Part shown: positions 18,210 through 27,762 of the stretch, piece by piece
Layout: each line of letters begins with the position of its first letter
How positions within the stretch are numbered: the first letter of the stretch is position 1
Source of the DNA: Corynebacterium parakroppenstedtii
Lineage (GTDB): Bacteria; Actinomycetota; Actinomycetes; Mycobacteriales; Mycobacteriaceae
Assembly: GCF_019754935.1 (NCBI RefSeq)
Contig: NZ_JAGSOA010000001.1
Location: 1-64,000, forward strand
Length of the DNA stretch: 64,000 nucleotides
Direction: 5' to 3'
Notes under the pieces: generated by a model
Seen by the model: only the letters and a program-made list of their open reading frames with translations
What the model was told of the DNA's origin: nothing
Database searches by the model: none
Translations under genes and position numbers: made by a program

Positions 18210-20573
18210 ATGTCAACTACTCGTACATCGGATGACTCAACACTCGCCAACACCCCAGGGGGAGGTGTGATCGTCGCGGTCGATGGGCCATCAGGCACGG
18301 GCAAATCCACGGTCTGCCGGACCGTCGCCTCGCGATTGAACGCCTCCTACTTAGACACCGGAGCCATGTACCGCGTGGCCACCCTCCACGTGCTCAATGC
18401 CGGAATCGACCCCGAGGATTCCGACGCGGTCATCGAGGCAACGTCTGACTTACCCATAGCCATTAATGACGATCCGCACTCGACCGAAGTCATTCTCGAC
18501 GGAACCAATGTGGCTGATGACATCCGGACGGCACGTGTGACCCGGGCGGTCTCGTCGGTAGCAGCGATCCCCGAAGTCCGCCAGAACCTTGTAGCCCTGC
18601 AGCGCTCCTTGGCCCACAAGGCTGGACGATGTGTTGTCGAAGGACGCGATATCGGCACCGTCGTCTTAGCTGACGCACCCTGCAAAGTTTTCATGACGGC
18701 TGAGCCGAGCATCCGAGCCCAGCGCCGGTATGACCAAGATCGTGAAGCTGGCCGAGACGTCACCTTCGACGAGGTTTTACGGGACGTTCAAGAACGCGAC
18801 CGTAAGGATTCTTCTCGGGCAAACTCGCCGCTCATGCCAGCCGACGACGCCATCGTCGTCGACACGAGTCACAAGGGTATTGATGACGTCGTCGAGACCA
18901 TCATCTCCCTTGTTCGCCAATCGGGCAGTGATAACGAGCGGGCCGACGACGATCGGCCTGATGAGGACGGTTCACTCGATGATCTCGTCTTCACGACGAC
19001 AGAAGGCCAGGCCATTAGCGACGAGGGCAGCGTCGACACTGTCGACACTGTCGACGCTGCTGACGCCACTGACGCGGATGAACATGCGGACCGCGCCGAC
19101 GGCGGTGAAAACACTGACGAAACCAGCGGTGACGCAACCGACGGTGACATCACTGACGATGAGGTCAACAACCTCCTCGTCACCTCCGACAGTGACACCG
19201 ATTGGCACTCCGTCGAGGAAGCATTCGGCGTCTTCGACGACGCCGGATACACCTCGGAAGCACTATGCACCGTCGCCATCCTCGGCCGACCGAACGTAGG
19301 CAAATCCACCCTCGTCAACCGCTTCATCGGGCGCCGTGAAGCCGTCGTCGAAGACTTCCCAGGAGTCACACGCGACCGCATCTCATACCTCGGCGAATGG
19401 AACGGCCGACGCTTCTGGGTACAAGACACCGGCGGATGGGACCCCGACGCGAAAGGCATGCACGCTGCCATCGCCCGCCAAGCCGAAGGTGCGATGAAAA
19501 CAGCCGACGTCATCGTCTTCGTCGTCGACACCCAAGTCGGAATCACCGCATCCGACGAAATGCTCGCCCGCAAACTACACCGCGCTGAGCAACCCGTCGT
19601 CCTCGTCGCCAATAAATTCGACTCGCCCACGCAATACGGCGACCTCGCGGAATTCTGGGCACTCGGCCTCGACAACCCCTACCCAGTGTCGGCCAAACAC
19701 GGCCACGGCGCCGCCGATGTCCTCGATGAAGTCATCCGACTCTTCCCCGACAAACCACGGCAAGAATCCATCACATCGGGGCCGCGCCGGGTCGCCCTCG
19801 TCGGCAAACCCAACGTCGGCAAGTCGAGTTTACTCAACAAGATGACGGGGGAGGATAGAGCCGTCGTCGACGATGTTGCGGGAACGACCGTCGACCCCGT
19901 GGACTCGCTCGTTGAACTTGATCAAAAGACGTGGACCTTCGTCGATACTGCTGGTATTCGGAAGAAGACGAAGAAGGCAACGGGCCACGAGTATTATGCG
20001 GGCCTGCGCACTCGGGGCGCCATCGATGCGGCGGAGGTCGTTGTCTTCATTGTCGACGCCTCTGAGCCGGTGACTGAACAAGATCAGCGTGTTCTACGTA
20101 TGATCCTGGACTCTGGCCGAGCGCTTGTGGTTGCCTACAACAAGTGGGACATGGTTGATGAGGATCGCCGGGATATGCTCGACCGCGAGATTGAGTTGCA
20201 GCTCTCGCACATCCCGTGGGCGCGGCGTGTGAACATCTCGGCGAAAACCGGGCGGGCGATTCACAAACTCGAGCCAGCGATGATCGAGGCCCTGGAGAGC
20301 TGGGATGGCCGTGTTCCAACAGGTCAGCTCAATACGTGGCTGCGGGCGGTTATTGCTGAGACTCCGCCGCCGATGCGCGGTGGTCGTCTGCCGAGAGTCT
20401 TGTTTGCGACGCAGGCCTCCACACGGCCACCGGTGATCGTGCTGTTTACTACTGGCTTCCTGGAACACGGGTATCGACGTTTCCTCGAACGGAAGTTCCG
20501 CGAGACTTTCGGCTTTACTGGTTCGCCAGTGCGGATTGCTGTGCGTGTGCGGGAAAAGCGGGGGAGGAAGTAG
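18210..20573 (+). CDS. cmk-der: Fused cytidylate kinase and GTPase Der
   Basis: A 787-residue fusion starting at ATG 18210, with AGGAG 7 nt upstream. The first ~225 residues are cytidylate kinase (P-loop [48 protein letters not shown]). A linker of about 110 residues follows, strongly acidic and rich in D, T and A. The rest is the double GTPase Der/EngA: first G domain [22 protein letters not shown] and NKFD; second G domain [24 protein letters not shown] and NKWD; then a KH-like C-terminal domain ending in basic residues. Cmk phosphorylates CMP/dCMP; Der helps 50S assembly. In M. tuberculosis the two are adjacent but separate (Rv1712, Rv1713). Third-position base use changes sharply inside the Der part. 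Confidence 0.95.
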   Translation: MSTTRTSDDSTLANTPGGGVIVAVDGPSGTGKSTVCRTVASRLNASYLDTGAMYRVATLHVLNAGIDPEDSDAVIEATSDLPIAINDDPHSTEVILDGTNVADDIRTARVTRAVSSVAAIPEVRQNLVALQRSLAHKAGRCVVEGRDIGTVVLADAPCKVFMTAEPSIRAQRRYDQDREAGRDVTFDEVLRDVQERDRKDSSRANSPLMPADDAIVVDTSHKGIDDVVETIISLVRQSGSDNERADDDRPDEDGSLDDLVFTTTEGQAISDEGSVDTVDTVDAADATDADEHADRADGGENTDETSGDATDGDITDDEVNNLLVTSDSDTDWHSVEEAFGVFDDAGYTSEALCTVAILGRPNVGKSTLVNRFIGRREAVVEDFPGVTRDRISYLGEWNGRRFWVQDTGGWDPDAKGMHAAIARQAEGAMKTADVIVFVVDTQVGITASDEMLARKLHRAEQPVVLVANKFDSPTQYGDLAEFWALGLDNPYPVSAKHGHGAADVLDEVIRLFPDKPRQESITSGPRRVALVGKPNVGKSSLLNKMTGEDRAVVDDVAGTTVDPVDSLVELDQKTWTFVDTAGIRKKTKKATGHEYYAGLRTRGAIDAAEVVVFIVDASEPVTEQDQRVLRMILDSGRALVVAYNKWDMVDEDRRDMLDREIELQLSHIPWARRVNISAKTGRAIHKLEPAMIEALESWDGRVPTGQLNTWLRAVIAETPPPMRGGRLPRVLFATQASTRPPVIVLFTTGFLEHGYRRFLERKFRETFGFTGSPVRIAVRVREKRGRK
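19032..19076 (+). repeat. Imperfect 9-bp tandem repeats in the Cmk-Der linker
   Basis: Units GTCGACACT, GTCGACACT, GTCGACGCT, GCTGACGCC and ACTGACGCG follow each other from 19032 to 19076, encoding (V/A/T)-D-(T/A) triplets. They lie in the acidic linker and look like recent in-frame duplication of a SalI-site-containing unit. Confidence 0.8.
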
Positions 20574-20579
20574 TTCCTC

Positions 20580-21494
20580 TTACCGCCCATGCTGGCGGCG
20601 CATTATGAATGCGTCCGTCCTGTAAGGTAACTCGATCGGCTGATGCTCAGGTAGCTCGAGGTGCTGGTAGAGATACCAGCGGAGATTATTATCGACGTGC
20701 TCGCGTGTTTTTTCCGTGGCCCGTAACCAATATGACCGGGTATGGGCCAAGTGGATCATGTTGTGCGCCGTAATGGCCTGGTTAAATGTGCCACGCCATT
20801 CGTCAGAAATAGTCCACGGCGGCGCGACCTGGGGGATAAAGCCGGGGCGCAAAATATCCCCAGAATGCATAATTCGCGCTAACCGATGCACCCACGGGAC
20901 GCTGACATTGAGTGTGTTCCACACGAGAAGGCACACACCGCCAGGAAACAGAACTCTATCCAGCTCTCGGCATGCCTGGTCTGTATCGAGCCAATGCCAC
21001 GTTTGCGCACACGTCGCCGCGGTGAGGCACGCATCGGTGAGCCCGGTAGACTCCGCACGAGACCGAATGACCGGAACATGGGGGAGACGTGCCACACACG
21101 AAGAGGTCATTTCAGGCGAAGGGTCCGATGCGAGAACGCTACCCGGAAAGCGCTTGTCAAGATCTACCGTCAAAGAGCCCGGACCTGCGCCTATATCGAG
21201 TATCCGCAAAGGGGCATCAAAATCGCGGTGACTAGTCTGGCCCATGTGGCGCGCGAGGAGATCAACAACCTCAGCGGGGTAGCCAGGGCGCACAGAACCA
21301 TAGTTCGACACCCCGCGGTGAAAGGAGTTGGCAGCTTCCACACGGTTCTCGGAGGAGGCAAAAGTAGGGCGATCACGTTGAGATCGGGTAGGAATCTGCT
21401 GGCCGGGAGAATACGCCGGCCTCGATGGTGTCATCGCGTGCGAATCGCCATCGGAAGAATGAGAAAAGCCGCGTCCATCAGGGTTTATATGCAC
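20580..21494 (-). CDS. Class I SAM-dependent methyltransferase
   Basis: A 304-residue protein whose core begins after about 55 poorly conserved residues. SAM motif I is LDIGAGPGSLTVDLDKRFPG, followed by VLASDPSPEM (acidic residue binding ribose), and AATCAQTWHWLDTDQACREL then LFPGGVCLLVWNT, typical of methyltransferase type 11/25 proteins. Substrate unknown. The likely start is the ATG at 21494, though the in-frame Met 20 residues later (MTPSRPAYS) may be used. It converges with cmk-der, with only 6 nt between the two stop codons, and follows tRNA-Pro on the same strand. Confidence 0.82.
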   Translation of the reverse strand: MHINPDGRGFSHSSDGDSHAMTPSRPAYSPGQQIPTRSQRDRPTFASSENRVEAANSFHRGVSNYGSVRPGYPAEVVDLLARHMGQTSHRDFDAPLRILDIGAGPGSLTVDLDKRFPGSVLASDPSPEMTSSCVARLPHVPVIRSRAESTGLTDACLTAATCAQTWHWLDTDQACRELDRVLFPGGVCLLVWNTLNVSVPWVHRLARIMHSGDILRPGFIPQVAPPWTISDEWRGTFNQAITAHNMIHLAHTRSYWLRATEKTREHVDNNLRWYLYQHLELPEHQPIELPYRTDAFIMRRQHGR

Positions 21495-21533
21495 AACACA
21501 TCCCCAACGGTAGCGGCCTCAATTATTATCGTG

Positions 21534-21607
<74 letters not shown>

Positions 21608-21665
21608 ATCGCCCCATCAGAGGCAACCACTGCAGCATACCGCAGCCGATTGCGACCGCAAAAAA

Positions 21666-22202
21666 CTAGGTCTGAGGTGGGGAGACAGGAGTCTCAGTGG
21701 CGACGATCCCATCGGCATCGCATGTCACATACTGGCCGGGGACAAAATCCACTCCGCCAAAGTTCACGACAACATCGCGCTCACCGTCGCCAGTTTTGCT
21801 GGATTTCCGCGGATTCGTGCCCAGAGCTTTCACCCCGAAATCCATATCCTTGATCTCCGCAGAATCACGGATAGCGCCGTAAATAACGATCCCAGACCAA
21901 CCATGATCACGCCCAAGGGCCGCGACATTATCGCCCATCAACGCAGTATGAACACTCCCGCCACCGTCGACAACAAGCACTCCACCGTCGCCGTCGGTGC
22001 TCAACACAGATTTAAGGAGGGCGTTATCTTCATAACACCGCACCGTCGAAATCTGGCCGGCAAACTCACCACGACCACCGTAATTGAGAAATTGCACATC
22101 ACACGAGCGCACCGACGGGCCAACAACATCGACAATATCGGCTGTAGGGACGATCACCTGGGTACCCGCGCTCTCATAAGCGGACTCACGTTTATTATTC
22201 AT
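21666..22202 (-). CDS. rraA: RraA family protein (RNase E regulator / HMG aldolase fold)
   Basis: The conserved part is about 160 residues: [68 protein letters not shown] and [13 protein letters not shown], all RraA motifs including the DR-type region. RraA proteins bind and inhibit RNase E in some bacteria; others of this fold are HMG/OAA aldolases, and the sequence alone does not separate them. I chose ATG 22202 (178 residues), although the open frame extends to 22331, because family members begin near there; the ribosome site is weak. Confidence 0.85.
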   Translation of the reverse strand: MNNKRESAYESAGTQVIVPTADIVDVVGPSVRSCDVQFLNYGGRGEFAGQISTVRCYEDNALLKSVLSTDGDGGVLVVDGGGSVHTALMGDNVAALGRDHGWSGIVIYGAIRDSAEIKDMDFGVKALGTNPRKSSKTGDGERDVVVNFGGVDFVPGQYVTCDADGIVATETPVSPPQT

Positions 22203-22386
22203 AGCCAGCAGATTAACCTGAATCGCTCCCACCTGGTGTGACTTTGCCAAGAAGCGACCCCCATCGCCGCCACCATCTGGACTACGCTGGGGAGCCGGCC
22301 CGGTCTCACCGGACGCGAAACATGACGCCAACCAAAAACGCTAACGTAATCACACGTAACTTCTTCACGTAGCAAGGACGACCCCT

Positions 22387-24636
22387 ATGGCCACATGGCT
22401 TCGGAAACTCACCGGTTCCCGGCGAAAAAACACAGCTGAGATCTCCCGCGCCACCACGCTCGGAGACCACACAGCCACACTCACCGACGCCGACCTCCGA
22501 AGAACCTTCGACACCGCGCTACGGGACAACGACACCGCCACCATGTTCGCGACACTACGAGAAGCCTCCACGCGAACAATCGGACTCACCCCATTCGACT
22601 GCCAACTCCGAGGAGCCCAAGAACTCCTCAAAGGCAATGTCATACAAATGGCCACCGGCGAAGGAAAAACACTCGTCGGAGCACTCGCAGCGATCATCTA
22701 CGCCCACCAAGGCCGAAAAATCCACTGCATCACCGTCAACTCCTACCTAGCAGGACGAGACGCCGACTGGATGGGACCACTCTTCAACTTCTTCGACGTC
22801 ACCGTCGGCGCCATCCACGAACACATGACCGCAGACCAACGCCGCGCCACATACTCCAACGACGTCGTCTTCGGCTCCATCAACGAAATAGGGTTCGACG
22901 TCCTCCGCGACCACCTCATCACACGCCGCGAAGACCAAGTCCAACCCACACCAGACGTCGCCATCGTCGACGAAGCCGACTCCGTCATGGTCGACGAAGC
23001 CCTCGTCCCCCTCGTCCTCGCCGGCAGCGCACCCGGCCACGCACCCACCGGCCGCATCAGCGAAGTCGTCCGCAACCTCACCAAAGACGAGGACTACAGC
23101 ATTGACGACGACCAACGAAACGTATTCCTCACAGACAAAGGCGCACACACCGTCGAAAAACGCCTCGGCCTATCATCCCTCTACGACGCCGAAAACATCA
23201 GCACCACACTCGTCCAAGTCAACGTCGCCCTCCACGCCAAAGAACTCCTGGTCAAAGACGTGCACTACATCGTTCGCGACGGGAAAGTCGCCCTCGTCGA
23301 CAATTCAAAAGGGCGCATAGCTGACCTCCAACGCTGGCCCGACGGACTACAATCCGCCGTCGAAGCCAAAGAAGGACTCGACGTAACCGACGGCGGACGA
23401 GTACTCGACACCATCACCATCCAAGCCCTCCTCGACCGCTACACCAACCTCTGCGGAATGACAGGAACCGCCACAGCCGCCTCCGAACAACTCCGCCAGT
23501 TCTACGGCCTCGGCGTCGCCGTCATCGACCCCCACGTCCCCTGCATCCGCGACGACGAAGCAGACCGAATCTTCAGCACCGCCGACGACCGACGCCGCGG
23601 CATCATCGAACACATCCAACAACTCCAACAAGCCGGCCGCCCAGTCCTCGTCGGAACCCACAACGTCGCCGAATCCGAAGACATCCAAAACGCACTCCAA
23701 GCCATCGGAGTCGACTGCGTCGTCCTCAACGCAAAAAACCACGAAAAAGAAGCACGCATCATCGCCGACGCCGGACTCCCCGGACGCGTCACCGTATCCA
23801 CACAAATGGCCGGACGAGGAACAGACATCAGACTCGGCGGAGCCGACGAACAGTACCGCGACGACGTCGTCACAGCCGGAGGCCTCGCCGTCGTCGGATT
23901 CGGACGTCACCGCAGCGCCCGACTCGACGACCAACTCCGCGGCCGCGCCGGGCGGCAAGGCGATCCGGGGTCCAGCGTCATCTTCGTCTCCCTTGAAGAC
24001 GACGTCATCGCAGTCGGTGGAGCAGGTGAATCCATCAATGCAATTCCCGATAACAATGGGCAATTGACGCAGAAAAAAGTGTATTCCTTTGTGGATCACT
24101 GTCAGCGTGTCACTGAAGGTCAAATGCTTCAGATTCACGCGAATACGTGGAAATACAACAAGCTCATCAATGACCAACGGGTCATCATTGACGAGCGACG
24201 CAGCGATATTCTCGATTCCGACGTTGCCTTGAAGGAATTACAGCGTCGTGCCCACCGCGACTTGACGGTGCCGCATGATGTCCAAGTTCAGGCGGCCCGT
24301 GATGTTGAGCTCTTTCACCTGGACGAACATTGGGCACGGCACCTCGAATATCTGGATGACATTCGGGAGTCTATTCACCTTCGTGCTCTCGCCAGAGAGA
24401 ATCCGGTCGACGAATTTCACCGTATGTCGATTGCCGAGTTTAAGAATCTGGCCACCGGAGCCGTCGATGACGCGGTTGAAACGTGGCGGCATATCACGAT
24501 CGATAACAATGGTGCTGATCTCGGTGAGCGTGGTCTTCGTCGACCAAGTTCTACCTGGACCTATATGGTTAATGACAATCCTTTGTCCGGGAATAATGGA
24601 TCGGTCGTGGGATCAGTTGTTAACTTATTCCGATAG
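22387..24636 (+). CDS. secA2: Accessory preprotein translocase ATPase SecA2
   Basis: A 749-residue SecA paralogue that powers export of a subset of proteins. It has the Q-motif region and Walker A ATGEGKTLVGALAA (about residue 99), VNSYLAGRDADWMG, the DEAD-like VDEADSVMVDEALVPL, the GMTGTA motif, and in NBD2 VSTQMAGRGTDIRLGG and DQLRGRAGRQGDPGSS. It is shorter than SecA1 and lacks the zinc-binding C-terminal tail, as in mycobacterial SecA2 (Rv1821). ATG 22387 is the first start. The first ~1.6 kb uses almost only A/C-ending codons, with an abrupt return to ordinary codon use near 24,000. Confidence 0.95.
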   Translation: MATWLRKLTGSRRKNTAEISRATTLGDHTATLTDADLRRTFDTALRDNDTATMFATLREASTRTIGLTPFDCQLRGAQELLKGNVIQMATGEGKTLVGALAAIIYAHQGRKIHCITVNSYLAGRDADWMGPLFNFFDVTVGAIHEHMTADQRRATYSNDVVFGSINEIGFDVLRDHLITRREDQVQPTPDVAIVDEADSVMVDEALVPLVLAGSAPGHAPTGRISEVVRNLTKDEDYSIDDDQRNVFLTDKGAHTVEKRLGLSSLYDAENISTTLVQVNVALHAKELLVKDVHYIVRDGKVALVDNSKGRIADLQRWPDGLQSAVEAKEGLDVTDGGRVLDTITIQALLDRYTNLCGMTGTATAASEQLRQFYGLGVAVIDPHVPCIRDDEADRIFSTADDRRRGIIEHIQQLQQAGRPVLVGTHNVAESEDIQNALQAIGVDCVVLNAKNHEKEARIIADAGLPGRVTVSTQMAGRGTDIRLGGADEQYRDDVVTAGGLAVVGFGRHRSARLDDQLRGRAGRQGDPGSSVIFVSLEDDVIAVGGAGESINAIPDNNGQLTQKKVYSFVDHCQRVTEGQMLQIHANTWKYNKLINDQRVIIDERRSDILDSDVALKELQRRAHRDLTVPHDVQVQAARDVELFHLDEHWARHLEYLDDIRESIHLRALARENPVDEFHRMSIAEFKNLATGAVDDAVETWRHITIDNNGADLGERGLRRPSSTWTYMVNDNPLSGNNGSVVGSVVNLFR

Positions 24637-24638
24637 GC

Positions 24639-24667
24639 TTGCTTTACAACCGTGGTGTGTAAGGCAA
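24639..24667 (+). terminator. Hairpin after secA2
   Basis: TTGCTTTACA (24639-24648) pairs with TGTAAGGCAA (24658-24667) over 10 bp with one G-T wobble and a 9-nt loop, 3 nt after the secA2 stop. There is no T-run, so it may be a weak terminator or an mRNA-end stabiliser. Confidence 0.45.
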
Positions 24668-24749
24668 TATCGGATGTGCAATGAAATGCTGACAGCCGGC
24701 TGCATATAGCTACATATAGCAATAAGTACGTAACGAGAGGATAAGTCCG

Positions 24750-25607
24750 ATGGAGTATGACGAGCATCGTGATAGCCCCGAAAACTCTCGTTATGAGCAA
24801 CCGGTTGGAACCAAAAAACACGGAGCTAAGAGCTCGCGGCAGGCGCGTTTTACTCGGAGCACTCCGGTGAGCAAAGTAACCCGCGAAACCCGACTCCGAG
24901 TGGAAGCGCGGATGGACAAGATGCTTCCTACACCGGACGGGCACACCGCCCGCGCAGTGCCCCCTGGTATGGAACCGCCGGGTATGCGGGAACAAGTGAC
25001 AGTTCACCCCGCGGGATACTCCCGGATCCTGACTGTTCCCAACATCCTGAGCATCGTGCGTATCTGCCTGGTTCCCATTTACGCCTGGTTCCTCATCGGT
25101 CCGGGGGAGTATGGGTGGGCACTCGCCATCGTGGCGATTTCGTCGTTCACCGACTGGCTTGATGGAAAAATTGCGAGGATCTGGGGTTTGACCACGCGGA
25201 TAGGGCAATACCTCGACCCAGCCGCCGACCGATTGTTTATCCTTGTCACCCCCATTTGTTTCGCCATCGCGGGGCTGCTGAGTTGGTGGTGGGTGGCCGT
25301 TCTCTTCGCTCGCGACCTTATCCTTTTCCCGACGATGCTCATCTATCGCAATCGTGGAATACGGCCGAAAGTCATGTACCTCGGAAAAGCTGCGACTTTC
25401 GCCCTCATGTGGGCATTCCCGCTGTACTTAGCGTCGGCTGCAGCGTGGTCATTTTCACATTTCTTTACCCCCTGGGCGCGAGCTCTTTTCCTGTGGGGGA
25501 CGGTTTTGTACTTGTGGACAGGGGTTTTGTATTTGTACCGAGCAGTGCTTGTATCGAGGCGATTTCCTGTTACGAGGGGTCGGAATCGCCCCACGGGTTC
25601 TTCATGA
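24750..25607 (+). CDS. pgsA2: CDP-alcohol phosphatidyltransferase, PgsA2-like
   Basis: A 285-residue integral membrane enzyme. A hydrophilic N-terminal extension of about 85 residues precedes the membrane core that begins at VPNILSIVRICLVPIYAWFL. The catalytic CDP-alcohol motif D-x2-D-G-x2-A-R-x8-G-x3-D-x3-D is intact in DWLDGKIARIWG followed by RIGQYLDPAADR. Several more hydrophobic segments follow and a basic tail. It probably makes a phosphatidylglycerophosphate-type phospholipid; the exact alcohol cannot be read from the sequence. ATG 24750 follows GAGAGGATAAG. Position after secA2 matches Rv1822. Confidence 0.88.
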   Translation: MEYDEHRDSPENSRYEQPVGTKKHGAKSSRQARFTRSTPVSKVTRETRLRVEARMDKMLPTPDGHTARAVPPGMEPPGMREQVTVHPAGYSRILTVPNILSIVRICLVPIYAWFLIGPGEYGWALAIVAISSFTDWLDGKIARIWGLTTRIGQYLDPAADRLFILVTPICFAIAGLLSWWWVAVLFARDLILFPTMLIYRNRGIRPKVMYLGKAATFALMWAFPLYLASAAAWSFSHFFTPWARALFLWGTVLYLWTGVLYLYRAVLVSRRFPVTRGRNRPTGSS

Positions 25608-25890
25608 TAAAAAGTGTCTTTGGGGGTGATGCTTACCCGCACCGCGCGCATGCCACCATCCTATGGATTAGGCTGGGGGAGTGAATATAACATGCCCCTC
25701 GGCACTATGTGGAGGGGCATAAACGGCTACTATGGGCGCTAAATCTGTATAACCCAGTGGAAGCGGTTCTCAGCTAGTTTAGTGGCAGGCAACCGCTCGA
25801 GCGTCTGGCTATCATCTCTATGTGAGATAGTCAGTTGCATAGGGCAGTGGCTGATATGAACCGTTGGTCGAACTTAAGGAGGCAGAATCG
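25608..25890 (+). other. pgsA2-odhI intergenic region with hairpins
   Basis: This 283-nt gap holds three inverted repeats: ATGCCCCTC/GAGGGGCAT (25692-25700 and 25712-25720), AGCGGTT/AACCGCT (25762-25768 and 25791-25797) and a smaller ATCTC/GAGAT pair near 25815. None has a T-run. The first could end pgsA2 transcription; the second and third lie in what would be the odhI leader. There is no supported gene. Confidence 0.5.
25692..25720 (+). terminator. Perfect 9-bp hairpin downstream of pgsA2
   Basis: ATGCCCCTC at 25692-25700 and GAGGGGCAT at 25712-25720 form a GC-rich stem with an 11-nt loop, 85 nt after the pgsA2 stop. It is followed by AAACGG rather than T's, so it would be an atypical terminator. 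Confidence 0.4.
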
Positions 25891-26322
25891 ATGAGTGACA
25901 ATAGCGATTTTTCAGAATCTTCGGTGGAAACCACCTCGGTCTTTCGTGCCGATCTTTTGAAAGAAATGGAATCGGGCGCGTCCGATTCCTCAGCCCCAGG
26001 CGTTGATGGTTTACCTGAGGGCTCCGCATTGCTCGTCGTCAAACGTGGTCCGAATGCAGGATCCCGATTCCTCCTCGACCAGCCGACGACGACAGCAGGC
26101 CGTCACCCCGATAGCGATATCTTCTTGGACGACGTCACCGTGTCTCGTCGTCACGCTGAGTTCCGCAAGAACGATGACCAATTTGAAGTCGTCGACGTTG
26201 GATCTCTGAACGGCACGTACGTCAATCGTGAGCCTAAGAACTCATCAGAGCTTTCCAATGGTGATGAAATCCAAATTGGTAAGTTCCGCCTCGTGTTCCT
26301 CAACGGTCAGAAAGATTCTTAA
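25891..26322 (+). CDS. odhI: OdhI/GarA, FHA-domain inhibitor of 2-oxoglutarate dehydrogenase
   Basis: A 143-residue FHA protein. ATG 25891 is preceded by AAGGAGG; the longer frame from 25864 lacks a site. The N-terminal ETTSVFRADLLKEM carries the paired threonines phosphorylated by PknG and other kinases. The FHA core is present: TTAGRHPDSDIFLDDVTVSRRHAEF and GSLNGTYVNRE. In C. glutamicum unphosphorylated OdhI binds OdhA and blocks 2-oxoglutarate dehydrogenase; phosphorylation makes the FHA domain bind its own tail and relieves this. It lies 5 nt upstream of ftsR. Confidence 0.96.
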   Translation: MSDNSDFSESSVETTSVFRADLLKEMESGASDSSAPGVDGLPEGSALLVVKRGPNAGSRFLLDQPTTTAGRHPDSDIFLDDVTVSRRHAEFRKNDDQFEVVDVGSLNGTYVNREPKNSSELSNGDEIQIGKFRLVFLNGQKDS

Positions 26323-26327
26323 GAACA

Positions 26328-27041
26328 GTGTCAGCTTTACGGAAAACGGGCCCGCTGCCTGAAGTCCGTCACGACCGCCCTTCCACGTTGTCGATCGGGG
26401 CGGTTCTTAAGCAACTTCGTCGCGAGTTTCCCGATGTCACGGTCTCTAAGCTCCGCTTTTGGGAGTCTGAGGGACTTGTCTCCCCGGCGCGTACAGAGAA
26501 GGGTTACCGACGCTACTCGTCCGCTGATGTTCAGCGCCTTCGTTATATTCTGACGACGCAGCGTGATAACTATCTGCCGCTGAAGGTTATTAAGCAGCGC
26601 CTCGATGCAATGGACGAGGGCAACGTCACCCCTGTTACGGGATTGATTTCTGCTGAGCAGTTCAAGCAGGAAAATACGCGTTTAACCCATTCAGATGTGT
26701 GTGCTGCCGCTGAGATCGATGACACTTTCCTCACGCAGCTTGCTAAAGCGGGGTTCGTTAATGCCGACAGGTCAGGCCTCTACTGCCAAGACGATGTGTC
26801 GATTGCGCGGACAGCGAGCCAATTGGTGGGGTTCGGGCTCGATGAGCGGCACTTAAAAACGCTGCGAGCTACGGCCCAACGGTATGCGGGGGTGATCACT
26901 CAGGTCAGCGGTCCGCTGGGGCACGCTAAGAGCAGTGACGCGAAGGCCCGATCGGAAGAGACAGCCCGCGAGCTCTCCGCATTAATCGTGAGCCTACAAG
27001 CGGCGTTTATTAAAGCTTCCCTGCGCGGCGAATTCGATTAG
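26328..27041 (+). CDS. ftsR: FtsR, MerR-family regulator of cell division
   Basis: A 237-residue MerR protein. The N-terminal winged helix is clear (LSIGAVLKQLRREFPDVTVS, KLRFWESEGLVSPAR, YRRYSSADVQRLRYI), and a C-terminal ligand/dimer part follows without metal-binding cysteines. It corresponds to C. glutamicum Cg1631 (FtsR, an activator of ftsZ) and Rv1828. The GTG start at 26328 follows the odhI stop after 5 nt, so cotranscription is likely. Function is by synteny and family. Confidence 0.9.
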   Translation: MSALRKTGPLPEVRHDRPSTLSIGAVLKQLRREFPDVTVSKLRFWESEGLVSPARTEKGYRRYSSADVQRLRYILTTQRDNYLPLKVIKQRLDAMDEGNVTPVTGLISAEQFKQENTRLTHSDVCAAAEIDDTFLTQLAKAGFVNADRSGLYCQDDVSIARTASQLVGFGLDERHLKTLRATAQRYAGVITQVSGPLGHAKSSDAKARSEETARELSALIVSLQAAFIKASLRGEFD

Positions 27042-27105
27042 AAACTGGGTGCCGTTGACCGATTGAACCGATTGGTCGGAATGAGGATGGAGGCCACATA
27101 TCATC

Positions 27106-27762
27106 ATGGTTGAACTCGAGTATTTAGGGTTGTTTCTCCTCGGCCCAGATCGCGATCCGGCAATAGTGTTTTTGTGGCCTCAGCGCCGGCGCGTGATGAC
27201 GGTGTTTGTTGGTGCATCCTCCGCCGCCACTCTTTCGGGCAAAGACATCGGCGTCGAGCCACGGCGGCCGACGTCGACAAGCGTGATTGTCGACGTTCTC
27301 GAAGCCCACGATGACGCGGTAGTGAATATTTCTATCGACGCCGTCAACCACGGCACGTTCTACGCGACGATCCATTGCGAGTCAGGGAATAGCTTTGACA
27401 TTCGGGTATCGGACGCCATTGATCTTGCTCTCAATGAGGACGTGACCATTTACGCAGAGGAGTCGATTGTCAAAACTTGGTCGGTTCCCGTCACGGCTGA
27501 TGTAGTTGAGCACCTCGATAGTTCGAATCAGGCTTTGTCTGGGCGACGTGAATCGAGCTTATCGTTGCTGGCTGACATGACAGGAGACAATTCCGAATCA
27601 GAGGGCAATGATCAAGAACATCTGTCGGAAAACTTGGGTGATCTTGCGGTCGGCGATGCTGATTTCGAAGAACTCATGGGGCACTTGGGTATGAGCGAGA
27701 ACGACCTTACCCAGGGGAGTGACGATGATCGCGGCGATGAGAACGGCTCCAAGGATTCGTAG
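27106..27762 (+). CDS. Bifunctional nuclease family protein (DUF151)
   Basis: A 218-residue protein with the DUF151 core in the first ~140 residues (LEYLGLFLLGP, IVDVLEAHDDAVVNISIDAV, HGTFYATIHCESGN, RVSDAIDLALNEDVTIYAEE, with the SDA motif). The C-terminal ~70 residues are acidic and low complexity. A plant member is a nuclease; function in actinobacteria is not established to my knowledge. It lies between two merR genes, matching Rv1829 and Cg1632. Confidence 0.85.
   Translation: MVELEYLGLFLLGPDRDPAIVFLWPQRRRVMTVFVGASSAATLSGKDIGVEPRRPTSTSVIVDVLEAHDDAVVNISIDAVNHGTFYATIHCESGNSFDIRVSDAIDLALNEDVTIYAEESIVKTWSVPVTADVVEHLDSSNQALSGRRESSLSLLADMTGDNSESEGNDQEHLSENLGDLAVGDADFEELMGHLGMSENDLTQGSDDDRGDENGSKDS

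Noticed and set aside
19032..19076. Short repeats as a CRISPR-like array
   Set aside because: 9-nt contiguous units in frame within a coding sequence, no spacers.
18869..19675. 268-codon minus-strand frame opposite cmk-der
   Set aside because: Ser/Arg/Thr-rich, no family resemblance, fully overlapped by conserved G-domain motifs on the plus strand.
23347..24177. Long minus-strand open frame (276 codons) opposite secA2
   Set aside because: Its Val/Asp/Gly/Ser-rich translation is the mirror of A/C-ending codons in secA2. The secA2 motifs are complete, so this is a by-product of the skew.
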